Assembly (NCBI GenBank): GCA_035547915.1
Contig: DASZTS010000104.1
Location: 50,626-114,625 of the forward strand
Source of the DNA: DASSFG01 sp035547915
Lineage (GTDB): Bacteria > Planctomycetota > Planctomycetia > Pirellulales > JAICIG01
Direction: 5' to 3'
Length of the DNA: 64,000 nucleotides
The position numbers and the translations under genes are program-made. Shown one piece after another: positions 8,618 through 19,430 of this stretch. Under the pieces are notes generated by a model. The model saw only the letters and a list, made by a program, of their open reading frames with translations, did no database searches and was not told the DNA's origin. How positions within the stretch are numbered: position 1 is the first letter of the stretch; every line of letters starts with the position of its first letter.

Positions 8618-10297
8618 TCAGGGCCTCAGTTGCGCGGCCAATTCGTGGACGGCTCGGGCGGGATCTTCTGCCGACAGAATGGCCCCGCTGACGGCGACGC
8701 GCGTGAAGCCGGTCGCCAGTACGTGGGCCAGGTTGGTCCGGTCGATGCCGCCGATGGCGAACGCCGGCAGGCGGACTTCGGCCTGCACCGCTCGCAGCAA
8801 GTCGGGCCCGCGGAGATGGTGCTCGTCGAACGGTTTGGTGCGCGAGGCGAATGTCGGTCCCACGCCGATGTAATTGGCGCCGTCGAGCACGGCCTGGCGC
8901 GCCTGTTCGAGCGAGTGCGTCGAAAGGCCGATAAGCATCCGTGGCCCGATCAGGCTGCGGCAGGCGCCGACCGAAAGTTCTTCTTGGCCCACATGTACGC
9001 CATCGGCCTGGGCCAGAACGGCCAGATCGGGCCGGTCGTTCATGATAAACAGTGTGCCGGTGCCGAGCGTCAGTTCTCGCAGGCGATGTGCCCGGGCCAG
9101 CAGTTCACGGTCGGTGAGGCGTTTGTCGCGCAATTGCAGCACCTCGACGCCTGCCTTTACCAACGTTCGTGCCAACTCGCCAAAGGCGTGTAGGCTCGAT
9201 CCTCCATCGATCAACACGTAGAGCCGGGCATCGGTCAGGCGGGCGAGTCCGAACGAGGTGGCGGCCAGGGCCCGTTCGAGTGTGTAGGCGCGGTAGCGAA
9301 GCTGCTCGATCTCGGCCGACATGGGCGGCGCCAACACCTTGCCGTACTCTTCGATGCTGCGCAGCGACTCTTGCAGTCGCTTCGCATTGGCCGTCACGAC
9401 ATCGGCCAGATCGGCCCGTTCGCGTTCGGCCTCGGTCGAAACGGTTGTGCCGACATCGGCCGGTGTGTCTCGCGCGGCAACGAGATCAGCCTGCGACAAG
9501 CGGGCAAGAGATCCTACCAGATCGTGCCGCAATTGCTTGAGCTGGGCCATCAGATGGCGATCATTCCACGCGAAGCGAACAAAGTCTTCTTGGACGCGGA
9601 GCCCCTCGCGGGCCCGGTTCGCGGCCGCATCGATCAGGCGGAGCAAGGCCGTGTGCGCGCGGCCTGTGTCCAAGTCTCGCTCGCCGACAACGTTGACGGC
9701 CTGCGGTTGGGGCGGTGCGAACGAAGTTTCCTTATCCGTTGACAATAGAACGTGGTCGGTGTGCTTAGACGCCGCGGAATCGCTCGGAGGGTCACCGTCC
9801 GCCGGCGGTTCGCCCAAAACGTCCGGCGCCTCTTCCACTTCACCGTTGCCACCGTAACCGTAAAGCCGGCGGATGTCGTGCGCCAGTACATCGGCGTCAA
9901 AGCCTTGTTCGGCGAGCCAATCGGCCAACTCGTCGCCAGCGGCCACGAGCCCCAATAAAAGATGTTCGGTGGCCAGTTCGAACGGTTGGGGAATATCGGC
10001 TAGCTGACTGGTGGCCGCGGCCAAGACTTCCTGTAATTCGGGCGAGAAGGGTCGGTCGTCGGCGAGCGCCGTTTTTTCGGAAACTTCGGCGCGCGCCAAC
10101 GTGGGCCAGCGAGTTAAGACGGATAGGGTGTCGATGCCCCGGGCCGCCAACATTTCGGCCGCGCGCGATTCGGCTTCGTCCAGCAGCCCCAGCAACAGTT
10201 CGGCGGGCGAAAGAGAGCCGGCCGTGTCACTTGGCGTCCATCGTCTGGCCGCAGCTACGGCGCGAGTCGCCGCGGCGGTGAATTGATATCGTGCCAA
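8618..10297 (-). CDS. thiE: Clp_N-ThiD2-ThiE fusion: thiamine-phosphate synthase with extra N-terminal domains
   Basis: A 559-residue protein, whereas stand-alone ThiE has about 210. Residues 1 to about 145 look like a Clp_N double repeat (FTAAATRAVAAARRW, SPAELLLGLLDEAE, then PFELATEHLLLGLVAAGDELA). A linker follows to about 205. Residues 210-335 match the ThiD2 domain that precedes ThiE in some bacteria (LIDAAANRAREGLRVQEDFVRF, LKQLRHDLV, ANAKRLQESLRSIEEY). Residues 345-555 are ThiE, a TIM barrel (LYVLIDGG, VLQLRDKRLTDRELL, LFIMNDRPDLA, ADGVHVGQEELS, YIGVGPTFASRTK). ThiE joins HMP-PP and thiazole phosphate. The Clp_N part, of the kind that clpC encodes 0.9 kb away, has no obvious reason to be here. 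Confidence 0.88.
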   Translation of the reverse strand: MARYQFTAAATRAVAAARRWTPSDTAGSLSPAELLLGLLDEAESRAAEMLAARGIDTLSVLTRWPTLARAEVSEKTALADDRPFSPELQEVLAAATSQLADIPQPFELATEHLLLGLVAAGDELADWLAEQGFDADVLAHDIRRLYGYGGNGEVEEAPDVLGEPPADGDPPSDSAASKHTDHVLLSTDKETSFAPPQPQAVNVVGERDLDTGRAHTALLRLIDAAANRAREGLRVQEDFVRFAWNDRHLMAQLKQLRHDLVGSLARLSQADLVAARDTPADVGTTVSTEAERERADLADVVTANAKRLQESLRSIEEYGKVLAPPMSAEIEQLRYRAYTLERALAATSFGLARLTDARLYVLIDGGSSLHAFGELARTLVKAGVEVLQLRDKRLTDRELLARAHRLRELTLGTGTLFIMNDRPDLAVLAQADGVHVGQEELSVGACRSLIGPRMLIGLSTHSLEQARQAVLDGANYIGVGPTFASRTKPFDEHHLRGPDLLRAVQAEVRLPAFAIGGIDRTNLAHVLATGFTRVAVSGAILSAEDPARAVHELAAQLRP

Positions 10298-10464
10298 GAT
10301 TCGTAACTCAAAGCTACATAGTTACTTGCCTTGCTTCAGCCTAGTCCGAGCGATACAATCCTGCAACGCGCCGCCGGGCCGCCGCGGCCCTGCCAGGCTG
10401 GACAGCCGGCATAACATGAATTTACCGTGCGGCACGACAAGTGGGATGTCGATGGAGCGAACCC

Positions 10465-11097
10465 ATGCCTGCTGAACGCGCTCTGCGTGTTCGTCTGATT
10501 TTATGCCTGTGGCCCGGCCTGCCGCAGCTTTGGCTGGCCGGGGCCTGGTCGGGCTTGGCGATGGCGGTCGGCTTTGCCTCATTGCTCGACCTATTATTGC
10601 TGACAACCCTGTTGTGGACCGAATGGGTTGAACCGGCCTTCAGCTTCATGGGTTGGGCGGCCGTGACGGTTTTGTGGAGTGTCTCGGTGATCACCGGCTG
10701 GCGCTGGTCGCGAGAGCGATCGACCCACCGCCGGCCGGCGCGGGAGCAGGACTTGTTTCCGCGGGCTTTAGGGGAATACTTAAAGGGGAACTGGTACGAG
10801 GCGGAAGCCGCTTGCAAGAATATGCTGCGGCGAGTACCGGGCGACGTTCAGGCGAGGCTGTTATTGGCCACGCTGCTGCGGCGCACCCGCCGCTGGCCAG
10901 AAGCTCACGAGCAGATTGCTGCACTGAGGCGCCTGGAAGCGGCCGCCGCCTGGGAATTTGAGATTGCCGACGAGGAGCAGCGACTGAGCGACGCCCAAGG
11001 CGAAGCCGCGGTCGACGTCGGCGAAACGAGTGAAGAAGGACAAGTAAGCGAAGGGGAAACGACCCGACAGCCGCCTGCCATGTTGCCGGCGGCTTAG
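10465..11097 (+). CDS. Membrane-anchored protein with a TPR-like segment
   Basis: About 210 residues from the ATG at 10465; a GTG at 10441 would add eight. Two or three hydrophobic helices occupy roughly residues 9-75 (LILCLWPGLPQLWLAGAWSGLAMAVG, LLDLLLLTTLLW and FMGWAAVTVLWSVSVITGW). A cytoplasmic part follows with a TPR-like pattern (ALGEYLKGNWYEAEAACKNMLRRVPGDVQARLLLATLLRRTRRWPEAHEQI) and ends in an acidic tail. It is divergent from the thiamine fusion gene and lies 126 bp upstream of clpC on the same strand. Its job is unknown; a scaffold role for ClpC is only a guess from position. Confidence 0.75.
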   Translation: MPAERALRVRLILCLWPGLPQLWLAGAWSGLAMAVGFASLLDLLLLTTLLWTEWVEPAFSFMGWAAVTVLWSVSVITGWRWSRERSTHRRPAREQDLFPRALGEYLKGNWYEAEAACKNMLRRVPGDVQARLLLATLLRRTRRWPEAHEQIAALRRLEAAAAWEFEIADEEQRLSDAQGEAAVDVGETSEEGQVSEGETTRQPPAMLPAA

Positions 11098-11223
11098 CCG
11101 GTTGGCCCACCGGGGCCGTCCGGGGAAGAATGAGAATAGGGGAGGGCGGTTTGCCGCCTTCCCAACCAAGGCAAGCGTTCCGCACGACGCACCACGCGTG
11201 CGAACCACAGACGGAGAGCTGGA

Positions 11224-13788
11224 ATGTACGAACGATTTACTGACCGCGCCCGTAAGGTGATGCAGTTGGCCAACCAGGAGGCCCAGCGCTTCAACCACGA
11301 GTACATCGGTACCGAGCACGTCCTCTTGGGTTTGATCAAGGAAGGGAGCGGCGTGGCGGCCAACGTGCTCAAAAACCTTGACGTCGATCTGCGCAAGATT
11401 CGTCTCGAGGTCGAGAAGCTCGTACAGAGCGGCCCCGACATGGTCACCATGGGCAAGCTGCCTCAGACGCCGCGCGCCAAGAAGGTGATCGAGTATTCGA
11501 TGGAAGAGGCCCGCAACCTGAACCACAACTACGTGGGCACCGAGCACATCCTGCTCGGATTGCTGCGCGAGCAAGAGGGCGTGGCGGCCCAGGTGCTGAT
11601 GAACCTGGGACTGAAGCTGGAAGAGGTACGCGAAGAGGTTCTGAACCTGCTAGGACACGGAATGGAAAGTGGCGAAGGCGGAGAACGCAGCCCGGCCGGT
11701 GGCGGCGGGAGCGGCGGAGGCGCGGCGGCCGAAGGCGGCAAAGCCAACAAATCCAAGACCCCGGCCCTCGACAGCTTCGGCCGCGATCTGACCGAACTGG
11801 CCCGCCAGGGCAAGCTCGATCCGGTGATCGGCCGCGAGAAAGAGATCGAACGGGCGATCCAGATCCTCTGCCGCCGCACCAAGAACAACCCGGTGCTGCT
11901 GGGCGAGGCGGGCGTCGGCAAGACGGCCATCGTCGAAGGCTTCGCCCAGCGCGTGGTCGACGGCGACGTGCCCGAGTTGTTGTCCGACCGGCGGATCGTC
12001 GTGCTCGACCTGGCGATGATGGTCGCCGGCACCAAGTACCGCGGTCAGTTCGAGGAGCGCATCAAGGCGGTCATGAACGAAGTCCGCCGGGCGAAGAACA
12101 CGATCCTGTTCATCGACGAGTTGCACACGTTGGTCGGCGCGGGTGGTGCGGAAGGCGCCATCGACGCCTCGAACGTCCTCAAGCCAGCTCTCGCCCGCGG
12201 CGAGATCCAGTGCATCGGTGCCACGACACTCGACGAGTACCGCAAGTACATCGAGAAGGACAGCGCGCTCGATCGCCGCTTCCAACTCGTGATGGTCGAG
12301 CCTTCGACGAAGCCCGAAACGGTCGAGATCCTCAAGGGGCTGCGCGATCGATACGAGTCGCACCATCGCGTGCAGATCACCGACAAGGCCCTCGAATCGG
12401 CCGTCGAACTATCGAGCCGTTACATCACCGGACGTTGCTTGCCGGACAAGGCGATCGACGTGATCGACGAGGCGGGTGCCCGCGTACGCCTGAAGGCCAT
12501 GACCCGTCCGCCCGATTTGAAGGAAATCGACGAAGAGGTCGAGCACCTCAACAAGGAGAAGGAAGAAGCGGTCGCCAACCAGGATTTCGAAAAGGCCGCC
12601 GCCCTGCGCGACCAGGCCGACAAGCTGAAGAAGAAGAAGCTTTCGATCACCCGTGACTGGCGTGAACGTTCGCGCGAGGCCGATGGCGTGGTCGACGACG
12701 AGGTGATCGCCGAAGTCGTCTCGAAGATGACCGGCATTCCGCTCACGCGGATGAGCACCGAAGACTCGAAGCGATTGATGGAGATGGAAGGCGACCTGCA
12801 CCGGCGGGTCATCAGCCAAGACGAGGCGATCAACCGCATCGCCAAGGCAGTGCGCCGCAGCCGCAGCGGGTTGAAGGATCCCAAGCGGCCCACCGGCTGC
12901 TTCGTCTTCGCCGGTCCGACCGGCGTCGGCAAGACGTTGCTCGCCAAGGCACTGGCCGAATTCATGTTCGGCGACGCCGATGCGTTGATCCAGATCGACA
13001 TGAGCGAGTACATGGAGAAGCACAACGTGAGCCGCCTGATCGGCGCTCCGCCGGGCTACGTCGGCTTCGAGGAGGGCGGGCAGCTCACCGAGAAGATCCG
13101 CCGCCGTCCCTACGCGGTGGTGCTGCTCGACGAGATCGAGAAGGCGCACCCCGACGTGTTCAACATGCTCTTGCAAGTGATGGAAGAAGGGCGTCTGACC
13201 GATAGCTTCGGCCGCAACGTCGACTTCCGTAACACGATCTTGATCATGACGACCAACGCCGGGGCGGAGGCGATCAAGAACGAGTCGGCCTTCGGCTTCC
13301 AGAAGCCCGAAGACAACGCCAACTACGAGAGCATGAAGACCCGCGTCAAGGAGCAGATCGAACGTCACTTCCGGCCGGAGTTCCTCAACCGGTTGGACGA
13401 CGTGATCGTGTTCCACCACCTGACGGTCAACGACCTGAAGCAGGTGATCGACCTCGAACTGAGCAAGGTTCGCGGCCGGTTGGAAGAGCGCGGGCTCAAG
13501 CTGGTGCTTACCGACGAGGCCAAGAAGTTCCTGATCAAGAAGGGCTCCGACACCGATTTCGGCGCCCGCCCGCTACGTCGGGCGATCGAGAATTTCGTCG
13601 AAGATCCGCTCTCGGAAGAACTGCTCAAGGGCGAGTTCGAAGGGAAGGACACGATCACGGTCGACGCCAAGAAGGTGGGCGACATGAAGCGGCTCGTGTT
13701 CGAAGGCACGGCCGGCGGCGAGACACCAACGCCGGTCGGCGCCGCCGCCAGCGATGGCGGAACGGAGACCGAAGAGAGTTCGTCGTAA
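11224..13788 (+). CDS. clpC: ClpC, AAA+ unfoldase subunit of Clp protease
   Basis: An 854-residue protein with full ClpC architecture. The Clp_N repeats are at 1-145 (FTDRARKVMQLANQEAQRF, YIGTEHVLLGLIKEG). A Gly-rich linker follows, then AAA+ domain 1 with Walker A GEAGVGKT near 225 and ILFIDELHTLVGAG as Walker B. A UVR-like middle region sits near 438 (EEAVANQDFEKAAALRDQADKL). AAA+ domain 2 has Walker A GPTGVGKT near 564 and VLLDEIEKAHPDV, and a D2-small domain follows. It forms a hexamer that unfolds substrates for ClpP. The UVR motif and Clp_N repeats separate ClpC from ClpA and ClpB. No clpP is in this window. A terminator-like hairpin follows. Confidence 0.97.
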   Translation: MYERFTDRARKVMQLANQEAQRFNHEYIGTEHVLLGLIKEGSGVAANVLKNLDVDLRKIRLEVEKLVQSGPDMVTMGKLPQTPRAKKVIEYSMEEARNLNHNYVGTEHILLGLLREQEGVAAQVLMNLGLKLEEVREEVLNLLGHGMESGEGGERSPAGGGGSGGGAAAEGGKANKSKTPALDSFGRDLTELARQGKLDPVIGREKEIERAIQILCRRTKNNPVLLGEAGVGKTAIVEGFAQRVVDGDVPELLSDRRIVVLDLAMMVAGTKYRGQFEERIKAVMNEVRRAKNTILFIDELHTLVGAGGAEGAIDASNVLKPALARGEIQCIGATTLDEYRKYIEKDSALDRRFQLVMVEPSTKPETVEILKGLRDRYESHHRVQITDKALESAVELSSRYITGRCLPDKAIDVIDEAGARVRLKAMTRPPDLKEIDEEVEHLNKEKEEAVANQDFEKAAALRDQADKLKKKKLSITRDWRERSREADGVVDDEVIAEVVSKMTGIPLTRMSTEDSKRLMEMEGDLHRRVISQDEAINRIAKAVRRSRSGLKDPKRPTGCFVFAGPTGVGKTLLAKALAEFMFGDADALIQIDMSEYMEKHNVSRLIGAPPGYVGFEEGGQLTEKIRRRPYAVVLLDEIEKAHPDVFNMLLQVMEEGRLTDSFGRNVDFRNTILIMTTNAGAEAIKNESAFGFQKPEDNANYESMKTRVKEQIERHFRPEFLNRLDDVIVFHHLTVNDLKQVIDLELSKVRGRLEERGLKLVLTDEAKKFLIKKGSDTDFGARPLRRAIENFVEDPLSEELLKGEFEGKDTITVDAKKVGDMKRLVFEGTAGGETPTPVGAAASDGGTETEESSS

Positions 13789-13843
13789 CAAACGAGTGAG
13801 TCGCGTGGCGCGTTTGAGGCGTGCGACGCGGTCCGACAAAAGC

Positions 13844-13884
13844 ACCGCCGCCGTCCGACCAAATCGGGCGGCGGTTGTCTTTTG
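13844..13884 (+). terminator. Intrinsic terminator-like hairpin after clpC
   Basis: A 9-bp perfect stem, ACCGCCGCC at 13844-13852 pairing with GGCGGCGGT at 13867-13875, is followed by TGTCTTTT. It lies 56 bp after the clpC stop and before the convergent transporter gene. Confidence 0.65.
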
Positions 13885-13977
13885 AGGAGCAAAAACGATC
13901 GGGGCATCGCTGGCATTGCCCGACAAAAGGTACACCCGCGGCCTTCCGCCGACTCGTCAGTCAGCGAAAGGGCAGGG

Positions 13978-15858
<1,881 letters not shown>

Positions 15859-15907
15859 TGGCGACCGGCCGGCTGCCCATGAACAAGGTAACTCGACAAT
15901 GTTGACT

Positions 15908-15935
15908 GTTATAGTAGTCTTCCTGCCCCATACAA
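15908..15935 (-). promoter_or_regulatory. Candidate sigma-70 promoter for the DASS transporter
   Basis: On the minus strand, TTGTAT (15935-15930) and TATAAC (15913-15908) are separated by 16 bp and lie about 50 bp upstream of the transporter ATG. The match is to the vegetative consensus; transcription was not measured. The rest of the 15859-16291 gap holds no gene that I can support. Confidence 0.35.
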
Positions 15936-16291
15936 GGGATTCTGGGGCCGATCGCACGCCCGTCGCCCACCCCCACGGTCCGCTTTTGGCGAGCAGCGTT
16001 TGTAAGACACGTCCTCCGTCGCCGAGAGCCGCGGTTTTAGCTTTGGCGGGAAACGAGGGAAACCTTCTTGCTTTCAGACGGCAAAGTGCTCGGTTGTGCA
16101 TAATCGGCGCGCGTACCGATAGGGCATGCTTGTTGCGACCAGCGCACCATTCGGCGGCCTGCCCTGAGTAACGGACCGTCGGCGTCGGCCAAACATCGTG
16201 CTTCTCGTTCGTCGTCGGACGGCCGGAAGGGGCCCGCGAGCAGGCTGGAAGAAATCAAGATGGCCCAATCCAAGAAAGAGGAGGACGTGCA

Positions 16292-17248
16292 ATGCGACTT
16301 ACTATTGCGGCTGCTTCGGCCGCGTGCTTCACCTTCGTTGGTCTGGCCAGTGCGGCTGATCCAGCTCCGCCGGCAACGCCCCGCGCCACCGGGGAACGTG
16401 AGCAGAGATTCGACAAGAAGACCGCAGGTGATGCGGTACGAGTCAGCCAAATCCGTGGCATGACCGTGCGCAACTCGGGCGGCAAAGATTTGGGTGACAT
16501 CAAGGACCTGATGCTCGACATGGGCGGGCACGGGCGCGTGCGTTACGCCGCGATGTCGTTCGGCGGGTTTTTGGGCATGGGCGACAAGTTGTTCGCCATT
16601 CCCTGGCGGGCTCTGAAGTTCCAACATGATTCGGAAAAGAACAAAGATTTCGTAATCTTCGACGCGACGGAAGAGTCGCTCAAGAAGACCCCGGGTTTCG
16701 ATAAGGACCATTGGCCCGACATGGCCGATCGCACCTGGATGCAAGACGTCGACCAGCACCACGGTGTCGACGTAAAGGCCGGCAACACGGAAGTTCATGT
16801 CCGGACCAACAACGACCGGGCGGCCGAACGGCGTGATGTCCGCACACCTGCGGATACTGCGCAGAACGAGCACAACTGGCGATTGCACCGGGCCAGCGAA
16901 GCCATCGGCATGAAGGTCAAGAACGCGGGCGGCGACAAGCTCGGTAAGGTCGAAGACATTGTCGTGGCGACCGGCTCGGGCGACATCCGCTATCTGGCCC
17001 TCTCTTTCGGGGGCTTCTTGGGAATCGGCGATAAGTTCTTTGCCGTGCCGTGGGATGCTGTGATGCTACAGCACGAGAACAAAGAGCATTTCGTCATGTT
17101 CGACGTGACCAAAGACCAACTCGAAAACGCGCCGGGCTTCGACAAGGACCACTGGCCCGATTTCGGCAACGAGAAATGGGCGGCCACGAACGATCAGCAT
17201 TTCACGGCCCATCGCCAACGCAAAGGCACGACTCAGCCTGTGAAATAG
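16292..17248 (+). CDS. Exported protein with two PRC-barrel domains
   Basis: A 318-residue protein with a signal peptide (MRLTIAAASAACFTFVGLASAADP). Two PRC-barrel-like repeats are seen: RVSQIRGMTVRNSGGKDLGDIKDLMLDM near residue 50 and RASEAIGMKVKNAGGDKLGKVEDIVV near 210. Each is followed by the same strand pattern (RYAAMSFGGFLGMGDKLFAIPW and RYLALSFGGFLGIGDKFFAVPW) and by TPGFDKDHWPDMA or APGFDKDHWPDFG, so the gene arose by internal duplication. A strong AGGAGG ribosome binding site lies just before the ATG. PRC-barrels bind proteins or RNA; the exported form may be a stress or surface protein. It has its own terminator. Confidence 0.85.
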   Translation: MRLTIAAASAACFTFVGLASAADPAPPATPRATGEREQRFDKKTAGDAVRVSQIRGMTVRNSGGKDLGDIKDLMLDMGGHGRVRYAAMSFGGFLGMGDKLFAIPWRALKFQHDSEKNKDFVIFDATEESLKKTPGFDKDHWPDMADRTWMQDVDQHHGVDVKAGNTEVHVRTNNDRAAERRDVRTPADTAQNEHNWRLHRASEAIGMKVKNAGGDKLGKVEDIVVATGSGDIRYLALSFGGFLGIGDKFFAVPWDAVMLQHENKEHFVMFDVTKDQLENAPGFDKDHWPDFGNEKWAATNDQHFTAHRQRKGTTQPVK

Positions 17249-17292
17249 CGCTGGGCGAACCTTGGTTCGCCGAGGCAATTCGGGCAAGATCG

Positions 17293-17334
17293 CCGGCATC
17301 TCGTCCTGCAAAAGGGGCGGGGTGCCGGTTTTTT
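17293..17334 (+). terminator. Intrinsic terminator after the PRC-barrel gene
   Basis: The stem CCGGCATCTCGTCC pairs with the segment ending GGGGTGCCGG (17315-17328), using a few G-U pairs, and is followed by six T residues at 17329-17334. It lies about 45 bp after the stop codon, the expected place. Confidence 0.75.
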
Positions 17335-17373
17335 ATTGCCGGAATCGTCTCGCCGACGCAAAGCGGCGCGATG

Positions 17374-18342
17374 TTACCTGAGCTTAAGCCACGAGCCGGA
17401 TGACGAGCCGCCGCTCGTGGACTGCGGTATCGACGGCAACTGCACGACTTGGCCATTGGGCAAGCCGGTCGACGTCCCCGCGTTCGCCGTCGCCGGCGCA
17501 CCACCGGCGGCCGTGGCCGGAGTGCTGCTGCTGAGCGACGGGCCACTGCTGCCGCGAACCGACGCCGCCGGCGAGCTGGCGCTCGCCTGGACCGTGGCGG
17601 AGGGTGTGTCCTTCGACGCCGTCTTGTTCGTGTTCGTCTTACGAACCAACGCGGGGCGGAACGGAAATTGGGCCTGCGCGGTGACGGGCGTCGGTGCTTT
17701 CCGCAACAACTCCGGCTGGGTGTTCTTACGCGAGGCCAGGAAGCGGCTGCCGGCGAAATGCGTGCTGTCGTAGATCGTGCCCCGCTGAAACGGTCCCGTG
17801 CCGAGGAACCAAGAATCTTTGGCGGTCGACACGATCGGGAACACGCCCGATTGCCAAACGGCCTGCCCCGTCTCGCGGTTGTAAGCGAAGCAGGCAAGTT
17901 TGGCCACGCCTCGCTGCGACGTCGTCTTGGCGAACGGTATCTCGGGGATGGAAGGCACCCCGGCGATACCTCCGGTCGGCACACTGATGGCCGGCACGCC
18001 CACCAGCACGTCGTGGTGATCGGTACCCACGCCGCCGGAGCGTACCTCGACGACGAAGTCGGCCGAGGCGGCGTCGGGCATCATCACGCACCCTTCCGAC
18101 AGCATGTGCTGACGCAGGGTGCTGACCACGTATCCTTTGTCGACGCAATCGAGGTACTGGGCGTCGAGGAAGACGAATCGATCGGCGAGGGGTTTGAAGT
18201 CCATGTTGTCGATCGCCCGGTCGACCGCGGTCGACAGCAACAACTGCTCGGTGGCCGTGCGCGGCGTATCCGACCACTTGGTCGTGCCGCAACCGGCAGC
18301 CAGCGCGATGAACAACAAGGTACAGAGAAAAGACGAGCGCAT
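17374..18342 (-). CDS. Lipoprotein resembling the DUF6655 group
   Basis: The start was set to the ATG at 18342, which gives a lipoprotein signal peptide (MRSSFLCTLLFIALAAGCGTTKWSD) with the lipobox cysteine near residue 19. The ATG upstream at 18432 gives a poor leader. The conserved core contains TPRTATEQLLLSTAVDRAIDNMDFKPLADRFVFLD and VSTLRQHMLSEGCVMMPDAASADFVVEVRSGG. The last 90 residues are low-complexity and rich in S, A, T and G, ending SGSWLKLR. The role is unknown. The link to DUF6655 is from memory of the core motif and was not searched. It lies downstream of the MaoC gene on the same strand. Confidence 0.75.
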   Translation of the reverse strand: MRSSFLCTLLFIALAAGCGTTKWSDTPRTATEQLLLSTAVDRAIDNMDFKPLADRFVFLDAQYLDCVDKGYVVSTLRQHMLSEGCVMMPDAASADFVVEVRSGGVGTDHHDVLVGVPAISVPTGGIAGVPSIPEIPFAKTTSQRGVAKLACFAYNRETGQAVWQSGVFPIVSTAKDSWFLGTGPFQRGTIYDSTHFAGSRFLASRKNTQPELLRKAPTPVTAQAQFPFRPALVRKTNTNKTASKDTPSATVQASASSPAASVRGSSGPSLSSSTPATAAGGAPATANAGTSTGLPNGQVVQLPSIPQSTSGGSSSGSWLKLR

Positions 18343-18539
18343 CGACGGATTCGAAGTTCGGAACCGGCCGTTAGAAGGGCTGCCGCCAAGCTGGGCCGGG
18401 CAGGCGGAGTATAGCCAAGCTGGCCCAGGCATCCAAACGCGATTTTCCGCTCGGTCGCGCGGCTACGCCGCCGACATAAGTTCAGTAATGCAAATCAGTT
18501 ACGGCAACAGGCCGCCCTTCTCTTGGGGCGAGATGATGG

Positions 18540-19001
18540 CTAGAAAAAGATTCGGACGACCGTTTCGGCGACGCAGGCGGGCTTCGTCTCGCCGTCGACT
18601 TCGAAACTCTGCTTGAACGTCGCCTGCACGCTGGCCCCCGACTCCTTCAAGGCCACCAGCTCGCAATGCATGCGGACGCGAGCGCCGCTGCGCACCGGAG
18701 CGGGAAACCGAACGCGGTTCACGCCGTAGTTCAAGATCATCTGCACCCCTTCGATCTCGAAGATGTCTTGCACCAAGCAGTTACAGAGCGAAAGCGTAAG
18801 GAAACCGTGGGCCACCGTCGTGCCGTAGGGCGACTGTGTGCGGCAACGGTTGGGATCGCAATGGATCCATTGCTCATCGCCTGTGCCGGCGGCGAAGGCG
18901 TCGATCCGCTCCTGCGTGATGGTGACCCACGAACTGGTACCCAGATGCTGACCCACGAGCGATCGCAGCCCTTCTAGCCCCTTGATCAATAGGTTGGCCA
19001 T
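18540..19001 (-). CDS. MaoC-like (R)-specific enoyl-CoA hydratase
   Basis: A 153-residue hot-dog-fold protein. The hydratase motif is seen in ITQERIDAFAAGTGDEQWIHCDPNRCRTQSPYGTTVAHGFLTLSL, with catalytic Asp and His in the D-x-x-x-x-H arrangement of the family. The rest follows as NYGVNRVRFPAPVRSGARVR and ASVQATFKQSFEVDGETKPACVAETVVR, the usual MaoC C-terminal half. It hydrates trans-2-enoyl-CoA or acts in related acyl-CoA chemistry. No acyl-CoA dehydrogenase or thiolase is nearby, so the pathway is unclear. Confidence 0.9.
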   Translation of the reverse strand: MANLLIKGLEGLRSLVGQHLGTSSWVTITQERIDAFAAGTGDEQWIHCDPNRCRTQSPYGTTVAHGFLTLSLCNCLVQDIFEIEGVQMILNYGVNRVRFPAPVRSGARVRMHCELVALKESGASVQATFKQSFEVDGETKPACVAETVVRIFF

Positions 19002-19266
19002 GCACGCTAGACTCGAGACTCTCGTCTGAAGAAGAAAGACAGGTGATTAAGACCCGTCGAGGCAAATCGGGAAAACCAGGATGCCCCATCGATCAGCGGA
19101 TAGCATCGCAGGCCGCCCGCCGTTGGCCATGATTGCTGGGCTCGATCGCTCGTCCGGCGACGGCCGCCCGCCGGGCGCAGTATAAGATGCCGGCCGGTCG
19201 TCGCAAGCCGTGGAAACGGCATTGACCCATCCCATTTGGTCTTCCTATTGTGCAGCCCCGTTCTTA

Positions 19267-19363
19267 GAGCAACAGACGAAAACGTGGAATGCCCAGAGGA
19301 ATCGGCGTTTCACGGCCGATTCTTGCCCGCGGCGCTCGGGCTTTCGGATTTTGTCAGGCGTTC
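19267..19363 (-). repeat. MITE-like dispersed repeat, copy C (inverted)
   Basis: A 97-bp element whose reverse complement aligns with copies at 29880 and 48476. Ends are GAGCAACAGACGAAAA on the left and TTTTGTCAGGCGTTC on the right, forming imperfect inverted repeats. The core contains AATCGGCCGTGAAACGCCGA (minus strand) in common with the copy at 48.5 kb. It sits in the 428-bp gap before the lipoprotein hydrolase gene, where I see no other gene. Confidence 0.7.
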
Positions 19364-19430
19364 TTGGCGTCGCGGCGTTGCGCGCAGCGGGGTTTCGTCC
19401 GGTTCGTGTTACCAGTCAACCTACCGCCCC

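Noticed and set aside
7364..9193. 609-codon plus-strand frame
   Set aside because: Antisense of the esterase and the thiamine fusion; crosses both real genes and has no motif.
10298..10440. TPP riboswitch before the thiamine fusion gene
   Set aside because: No CTGAGA or GAACCTGA-type core was seen on the minus strand.
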